Assembly: GCA_041574955.1 (NCBI GenBank)
Contig: JBFGNS010000163.1
Coordinates: 1-9,246, forward strand
Reading direction: 5' to 3'
From: CALZJC01 sp041574955
GTDB lineage: Bacteria > Acidobacteriota > Thermoanaerobaculia > Multivoradales > JAHEKO01
Length of the DNA stretch: 9,246 nt
The notes under the pieces were generated by a model. The model worked only from the letters and a program-made list of their open reading frames with translations, was not told the DNA's origin and ran no database searches. Both the position numbers and the translations under genes were made by a program. Shown piece after piece: positions 4,942 to 9,246 of the stretch (position 1 is its first letter; every line of letters starts with the position of its first letter).

Positions 4942-7249
4942 CGGGGCTCTCCGATTCGAGCGGCTCGATCTCCAGGTCCTCGACCTCGAGACCGGCGTCG
5001 AGCACCAGCACCAGCGGCTCGAGCTTGCGGCCGGCCGGCACCGTCACCGACAGGATCGGTCCCAGACGGCGCGGACCGAACCCGGCCTCGAGCAGCAGCC
5101 CGGCGGCGGCGGCCCGGTCGGCGGCGGCGACCACCAGCCGCAGCTCGGAGCGCGGCGGTGCCAGCGCCGCCTCGGCGGCCGGCGAAACGGCGACCAGCCG
5201 GCCGCGCTGGAGGACCGCCACGCGGTCGGCCAGCGCCCGCACCTCGGCGCCGCGGTGGGAGGTGAAGACCAGCGTCTTGCCGGTCTGCTTGAGACCGAGC
5301 AGCAGCTGGCTGAAGGAGGTGCGGGCCGCCGGGTCCAGGTTGGCGGTGGGCTCGTCGAGCAGCAGCAGCGGCGGATCGGCGACCAGCGCGATGCCGAGCG
5401 CCAGCCGCTGCTTGAGGCCGCCCGACAGGGCGGCGACCGGCTTGCCGCGGTGCTCGTCGAGCTCCAGCCAGCCGAGCAGCTCCTCGACCCGCTCGGCGGC
5501 GGCGCCGCGCAGGCGGGCGAAGAAGCGCAGCGTCTCCTCGACCGACAGCTCGCCCTGCAGCGCGATCTCCTGCGGCAGATAGCCGATCAGCCGGCGCACG
5601 GCTTTGCCGCGGCGGCGGGGATCGAGGCCGAGGACCGCGATCTGCCCGTCGCACGGCAGCACTCCCAGCACGGCGCGCAGCAGGGTCGTCTTGCCGGCGC
5701 CGTTCGGGCCCCACAGCGCCAGAGCCTCGCCCCGCTCGACCTCGAGGTCGACGCCGTCGAGCGCCAGCTGGCGGCCGAACCGGCGGCTGACGCCCCGCAT
5801 CTCGACCAGCGGCGCACGTGGCTCGCCAGCGGGGCGGGCCGGCGGCGCGACGCGGCGGCGCGGCCGCGGTCGCGGCACCGCCAGCACCAGCAGCGCGCCG
5901 GCCAGCAGACCGGCGGCCGCGCGGCTCCAGCCGCCCCGCGCGCCGTGCGGCAGGGGCGGCACCAGCGCCAGCGCCAGCGGCCGCATGCGCGGCTCGGCGT
6001 CGGCCAGCTTGGGCTGCGGGCGCACCGCCGGGAAGGCGCGCGCCGCGAAGTCGACCGCCTCCGCCGCCGGGGCGTGGCGGAACAGGCGCAGCACCGGCCG
6101 GGCGTCGGCCAGGCTCTCGAACAGACGCTCGGCGCGGTACGGCAGGTCGCCGCGGCCGTCCCCGTCGGCGTCGAAGCCGGCGTAGTCGCTCCAGAAGTTG
6201 CCGCGCCACAGGTTGGCACCGGGGTCGCCGCCGCCACCGCCGATGCCGACCTGCTCGCCGTTCTCGACCAGGTCGTTGCCGGTCACCTCCGCGCGACGCA
6301 CGTTGGGCAGCAGGAAGATGCCGGTGTCGTTGCCGGCCAGCACGTTGCCGGCGATGCGCGTGCTGCTGCCGGTCTCGCGCGGTGAGTTGTCGAGGAACAC
6401 ACCAACCCGGTTGCCGGCCAGCAGGTTGCCGGTGAGCTCGGCGTCGTCCATGTCCTTGAGGCCGACGCCGTAACCGCTGGGGCCGTGGTTGCCGGCGATC
6501 GAGTTGCCCGCCAGGCGCAGCCGCCGCGAGTACATGAGGAATGCGCCGACCGAGTTGGCGTACAGCAGGTTGGCCTCGATGCGGGCGTCGTCGCAGTACA
6601 TGAAGTGCAGCCCGTAGCGGCCGTCCCGGACCTCGTTGCCGCGCACCGTCAGCCGCGACGAGTACCACAACACCACGTCGCGGCTGGCGGCGATCCGGTT
6701 GTCGCGCAGCTCGACCCCGTCGCTGTGCCAGACGCGGATGGCGTCACCGCGCCGCGGCAGCGCCAGCGGCTTGCCGGTGACGTAGTTGCCGGCGACCGTC
6801 GAGCCGGCGGCGTCGCGCAGGTAGATGCCGAACAGCACGTCCTCCAGCCGGTTGTCGCGCACCACCACGCCGGCCGCCTCGACCGCGATGCCCGAGTTCT
6901 CCTGGTCGAGCGACGCTCCGCTGCCGCGGATGGTCAGACCGCGGAGCTCGACCCCCGGCGCGGTGACGGTGATCACCGTGCCGCGGCCGCCGCCGTCGAT
7001 CACCGGGCCGTCCTCGCCGGCCAGGGTGAGCGGCCGGTCGATCAACAGCGGACCGGGCCAGACGCCGCCCACCAGGCGCACCACGTCGCCCGGCGCCGCC
7101 GCCGCCAGCGCGGCGGCGAGCGCGCCGTCACCGTCGGCCGGTCGCACCGAGCGCTCGGCGGCGCTGAGCGGCGCGGCGGCGAGGACGGCTGCCGCCAGCA
7201 GGTGGCGGACCGCTCGCACCCGGCGGTTGGGGAGGGAGGGCGCGCTCAT
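4934..7249 (-). CDS. nosDF: NosD-NosF fusion: periplasmic beta-helix protein, one membrane segment, ABC ATPase
   Basis: This single 771-residue frame combines two normally separate proteins. Residues 1-31 are a signal peptide (RRVRAVRHLL then Ala/Leu-rich, ending SAA). About 55-345 is the NosD right-handed beta-helix, with repeated G-N-x-x-x-G turns such as RDNRLEDVLFGIYL and AGNRVGVFLDNSP. A NosD-type end follows: NFWSDYAGF, then DADGDG (360-365), RLFESL and PQPKLADAEP. Residues about 441-458 form one hydrophobic segment (AAAGLLAGALLVLAV) followed by RPRPRRR (460-466), which by the positive-inside rule puts the rest in the cytoplasm. From 480 on is NosF: Walker A GPNGAGKT (514-521), signature LSGGLKQR (608-615), Walker B Asp632-Glu633 and switch His665, all intact. 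The gene starts 1 bp after nosB and overlaps nosY by 8 nt. Its role is copper-site maturation of NosZ together with NosY and NosL. Confidence 0.93.
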   Translation of the reverse strand: MSAPSLPNRRVRAVRHLLAAAVLAAAPLSAAERSVRPADGDGALAAALAAAAPGDVVRLVGGVWPGPLLIDRPLTLAGEDGPVIDGGGRGTVITVTAPGVELRGLTIRGSGASLDQENSGIAVEAAGVVVRDNRLEDVLFGIYLRDAAGSTVAGNYVTGKPLALPRRGDAIRVWHSDGVELRDNRIAASRDVVLWYSSRLTVRGNEVRDGRYGLHFMYCDDARIEANLLYANSVGAFLMYSRRLRLAGNSIAGNHGPSGYGVGLKDMDDAELTGNLLAGNRVGVFLDNSPRETGSSTRIAGNVLAGNDTGIFLLPNVRRAEVTGNDLVENGEQVGIGGGGGDPGANLWRGNFWSDYAGFDADGDGRGDLPYRAERLFESLADARPVLRLFRHAPAAEAVDFAARAFPAVRPQPKLADAEPRMRPLALALVPPLPHGARGGWSRAAAGLLAGALLVLAVPRPRPRRRVAPPARPAGEPRAPLVEMRGVSRRFGRQLALDGVDLEVERGEALALWGPNGAGKTTLLRAVLGVLPCDGQIAVLGLDPRRRGKAVRRLIGYLPQEIALQGELSVEETLRFFARLRGAAAERVEELLGWLELDEHRGKPVAALSGGLKQRLALGIALVADPPLLLLDEPTANLDPAARTSFSQLLLGLKQTGKTLVFTSHRGAEVRALADRVAVLQRGRLVAVSPAAEAALAPPRSELRLVVAAADRAAAAGLLLEAGFGPRRLGPILSVTVPAGRKLEPLVLVLDAGLEVEDLEIEPLESESPDA
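4947..4952 (-). promoter_or_regulatory. Ribosome binding site of nosY
   Basis: GGAGAG on the minus strand lies 5 nt before the ATG at 4941, within the final codons of the nosD-nosF fusion gene. It supports that start. Confidence 0.6.
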
Positions 7250-7250
7250 C

Positions 7251-7910
7251 TCACTCTGCCGCGCGTTGCGCCTCCACCAGCGGTCGGTAGGCCCGGCGGT
7301 GCAGGTACAGCCCGGCCAGAATCAGCAGCGAGGCGACGGCGGCGAGGATCAGGCCGCTGTCCGGGTAGGCGACGGTGGCGAACTGGCCGACCGTGCCGCG
7401 CCCCAGAACCGGCGGCACAAACGGCTTGATCGCCGAGCTGAGCGGTGCTCGTGGATCGAGGTTGGTGCCGAAGTCGCGCAGCCAGTACTGCAGGTCGGCG
7501 AGGAAGATCGCCGGGTAGAGCAGGGCGGGCAGCGCCAGCCAGGCGGCTTTGCGGTTGTGGATCCAGATCGCGCCCAGCACCAGCAGCGCGATCGCCGCCA
7601 CCGCCGCCAGGCTGAGCGAGCGCTCGAGCTGGGCCGCCTCGTCGAGCGGCCGCATGCCGATGTAGTGGTTGAGGCCGTCGATCTCGCGTACGTCGCCCTC
7701 GAGGCGGTTGAGGTAGGCGCGCACCTCGAGGCCGCCCGGGTACTGCGGCGCCTCCAGCACCAGCCGCCAGTAGGGCAGGAAGATGGAGGCCACCAGCAGC
7801 GTGGCGGCGGCGGCCAGCAGCAGCGTCGGCTTGAGGAAGTCGGCGCGTCGCCTGGCCAGCTCGGCCGGTGGAACGCGCGGACCGAACAGCTTCTCGAGTC
7901 GGGCTCTCAT
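7251..7910 (-). CDS. nosB: Four-helix membrane protein of clade II nos operons, probable NosB
   Basis: This 219-residue integral membrane protein lies directly after nosZ. Clade II clusters, for example Wolinella succinogenes, place NosB, a membrane protein of unknown function, in this position. I assign the name from position and topology, not from an alignment. Hydrophobic helices lie near residues 28-48, 99-117, 122-142 and 187-204. The short basic N-terminus and basic C-terminus suggest both ends are cytoplasmic. The two large loops, about 49-98 and 143-186, would then be periplasmic. They carry conserved-looking motifs: FLPYW (44-48), DGLNHYIGM (78-86) and PPVLGRGTVGQF (166-177). No CXXC or heme motif is present; the His, Met and Tyr in the loops could bind metal, but that is speculation. 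The ATG at 7910 has no Shine-Dalgarno sequence upstream (a C-rich tract instead). It ends 1 bp before nosDF. Confidence 0.85.
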   Translation of the reverse strand: MRARLEKLFGPRVPPAELARRRADFLKPTLLLAAAATLLVASIFLPYWRLVLEAPQYPGGLEVRAYLNRLEGDVREIDGLNHYIGMRPLDEAAQLERSLSLAAVAAIALLVLGAIWIHNRKAAWLALPALLYPAIFLADLQYWLRDFGTNLDPRAPLSSAIKPFVPPVLGRGTVGQFATVAYPDSGLILAAVASLLILAGLYLHRRAYRPLVEAQRAAE

Positions 7911-7928
7911 GGTGGGGAGGGGGTTGGT

Positions 7929-7952
7929 GGCGGGCGGCCGGCGCCGCCCGCC
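7929..7952 (-). promoter_or_regulatory. Strong GC hairpin between nosZ and nosB
   Basis: GGCGGGCGGC (7929-7938) and GCCGCCCGCC (7943-7952) form a perfect 10-bp stem with a 4-nt loop. It lies 7 nt after the nosZ stop and 18 nt before the nosB ATG. In the transcript a C-rich tract follows, not a U-run, so it does not look like an intrinsic terminator. More likely it stabilises the 3' end of nosZ mRNA or lowers expression of the accessory genes relative to nosZ, as an intercistronic hairpin. Confidence 0.6.
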
Positions 7953-7959
7953 GGCACGG

Positions 7960-9246
7960 CTAGGACGGCTTGACCAGCAGGTAGCCGACCATCTCCAGGT
8001 GCAGCGCCGAGCAGAACTCGGAGCAGTAGTAGGTGTAGACGCCGTCGTTCTCGGCGTCGAACTCGAAAGTGGTGCTCTCGCCCGGCTCCAGGCTCAGGTT
8101 GATGTTGTAGGCCGGCAGGGCGAAGCCGTGGGTCGCGTCCTTGGCGCTCTCCACGTTGGTGATGTGCCAGATGACGTGATCGCCCTTCTGGATCTCGATG
8201 CGCTCGGGGGTGAAGTGGCTGCGCACCGCCGACATCCAGATCTCGACCGTCTTGCCGCGGCGCACCACCTTCTCGCTGCCGAGCTGGGCAGCGTCGGGGT
8301 CCTTGGCCTGCTTGATCGGATCCCAGCCGATCTCGGGGTAGACCTCCCACGCCTTCAGCTTGTCGGCTTTGATCATCTGGACGTAGTGGGGCTCGCCGAT
8401 GCCGATCGCCATGTCGTAGAGCAGTCGCATCGACTCGCCGGAGCCCGCGATGTCGATGAGCTGGAAGTTCTGCGGGTGGAGCGGTCCGACCGTCAGGAAG
8501 CGGTCCACCGACCACTTGTTGAGCGCCACCAGGTACTGCCCGTCCGGGCTCACGGTATCGCCTTCGGCGGCTACGATGTGGCCGACGTTGTAGTGCACCG
8601 GGATCTTCTGCACCAGCGTCCAGGGCGCCTCGCCGTGCTTGTCGGCGTAGCTGCCGCCGAGCGACCAGCGGGCGACGGCCGAGTCGAGGAACAGACTGGT
8701 GTAGGCGTAGCCCTGGTCGTCGAACTGGGTGTGCAGCGGCCCCAGACCGAGCTCGATCTGGACCTCGAGCGCGGCGTCGAACGACACGATCGGAACGCCG
8801 TAGTCGTCGTTGCCGCTGAAGTTGCCGGCGGCGATGGCGGCGGCGATCTTCTCGAAGCTGAACACCGTCACGTGCGGGTCGAGCTTGCCCGAGATCACCA
8901 GGTACTCGCCGCCCGGGGTGATGTCGACGCCGTGCGGGCTCTTGGGCTCGGGCAGGAAGTAGAGCACCCCTTCCGAGACCAGCAGATCGAGTGGCAGCAC
9001 GGCGAAGCCGTTGACCTCGGTCGCCTTGCCGGCTGCGTACAGCTCGGCAGCCTTGCGCCAGTCGATCAGGTGCAGGTAGTCCATGTCGCGCTGCGAGGCG
9101 CCGGCCTCGAACGGCGGCTTGCCGTCTTCGATGCCGCCGGTGGCCATCTCGGTGTTGAACGAGTTGCAGTAGATCCAGCCGTCGCTCACCAGCTTGCCGG
9201 CGTCGCACAGGTCCTGCCAGTAGGGCGGCAGCTCGAGGGCGAACGA
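7960..9246 (-). CDS. nosZ: NosZ nitrous oxide reductase, clade II type, 5' end outside the window
   Basis: NosZ is the periplasmic multicopper enzyme that reduces N2O to N2. The frame is open to the window edge, so 428 C-terminal residues are visible and roughly 160-200 N-terminal residues, including the signal peptide, are missing. Counting from the edge, the C-terminal cupredoxin domain has all CuA side-chain ligands: His373 (DATHGF), Cys408, Cys412, His416 and Met419 (CSEFCSALHLEM). The His373-Cys408 spacing of 35 equals that of characterised NosZ. Four likely CuZ histidines of the beta-propeller are seen: His105 (PHGVD), His172 (GPLHT), His223 (NVGHI) and His287 (GEPHY); the other three would lie upstream. 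Motifs such as CNSFNTEMATGG, HYNVGHIVAAEGDT and NFQLIDI, with the end GYLLVKPS, indicate the clade II (atypical) group. Such enzymes usually use Sec export, which cannot be checked here. Confidence 0.97.
   Translation of the reverse strand, partial: SFALELPPYWQDLCDAGKLVSDGWIYCNSFNTEMATGGIEDGKPPFEAGASQRDMDYLHLIDWRKAAELYAAGKATEVNGFAVLPLDLLVSEGVLYFLPEPKSPHGVDITPGGEYLVISGKLDPHVTVFSFEKIAAAIAAGNFSGNDDYGVPIVSFDAALEVQIELGLGPLHTQFDDQGYAYTSLFLDSAVARWSLGGSYADKHGEAPWTLVQKIPVHYNVGHIVAAEGDTVSPDGQYLVALNKWSVDRFLTVGPLHPQNFQLIDIAGSGESMRLLYDMAIGIGEPHYVQMIKADKLKAWEVYPEIGWDPIKQAKDPDAAQLGSEKVVRRGKTVEIWMSAVRSHFTPERIEIQKGDHVIWHITNVESAKDATHGFALPAYNINLSLEPGESTTFEFDAENDGVYTYYCSEFCSALHLEMVGYLLVKPS

Noticed and set aside
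5798..5800. Separate nosF gene starting at the internal ATG
   Set aside because: No stop codon separates it from nosD, there is no good ribosome site, and starting there would remove part of the first NosF strand. It is kept only as a possible secondary start in the fusion finding.
4746..6668. Very long open frame antisense-shifted against the nosDF gene (640 codons), and many other long overlapping frames
   Set aside because: The products are Arg/Ala/Gly/Pro-rich with no recognisable domain. They arise from the high GC content and lack of stop codons in alternative frames of real genes.
7960..9189. Starting NosZ at the GTG at 9189
   Set aside because: The frame stays open to the window edge with sensible NosZ residues before it (ELPPYWQDLCDAGKL), and three CuZ histidines and the signal peptide would be missing. 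The gene is partial, not short.

Overview
The window is a very GC-rich bacterial stretch (about 70% by eye, strong third-position G/C bias). It holds most of a clade II-type (atypical) nitrous oxide reductase operon on the minus strand, facing a two-gene plus-strand unit. The clade II NosZ, the dense coding, and an upstream spacer made of GC-rich palindromic repeats would suit a soil or sediment bacterium such as an Acidobacteriota, Gemmatimonadota or Myxococcota member. That placement is inference; nothing here fixes the phylum.

Layout. 1-579: no convincing gene. This spacer is a mosaic of repeats, including two copies of a long-stem palindromic element in opposite orientation, a degenerate third copy, and a short GC-rich inverted motif. 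580-2322 (+): an ABC half-exporter whose catalytic glutamate is an aspartate. 2361-3269 (+): a TIGR01777/YfcH-type NAD(P)-dependent epimerase-like protein. 3270-3290: a 21-bp spacer between convergent genes. 3291-9246 (-): reading in transcription order, nosZ (5' end outside the window), a four-helix membrane protein probably equal to NosB, a NosD-NosF fusion, nosY, nosL and a monoheme cytochrome c lipoprotein. From the nosB-like gene onward these genes are separated by 1 bp or overlap by 4-8 bp, so they are clearly one transcription unit. nosZ is set off by a 49-bp spacer carrying a strong hairpin.

How the genes fit together. NosZ reduces N2O to N2 in the periplasm using the CuA and CuZ copper centres. 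NosL is a copper-binding lipoprotein that hands copper to the NosD/NosF/NosY ABC machine, which matures CuZ. The cytochrome c probably feeds electrons to NosZ. The NosB-like protein is a conserved neighbour of unknown function in clade II operons.

The most notable feature is that the periplasmic beta-helix protein NosD and the cytoplasmic ATPase NosF are one 771-residue polypeptide joined by a single membrane segment. The separately encoded complex is known as one NosD, two NosF and two NosY, so a 1:1 fusion poses a real stoichiometry question. The second notable feature is the palindromic repeat pair at the left end, which shows five compensatory base-pair changes in its stem around a nearly identical loop.
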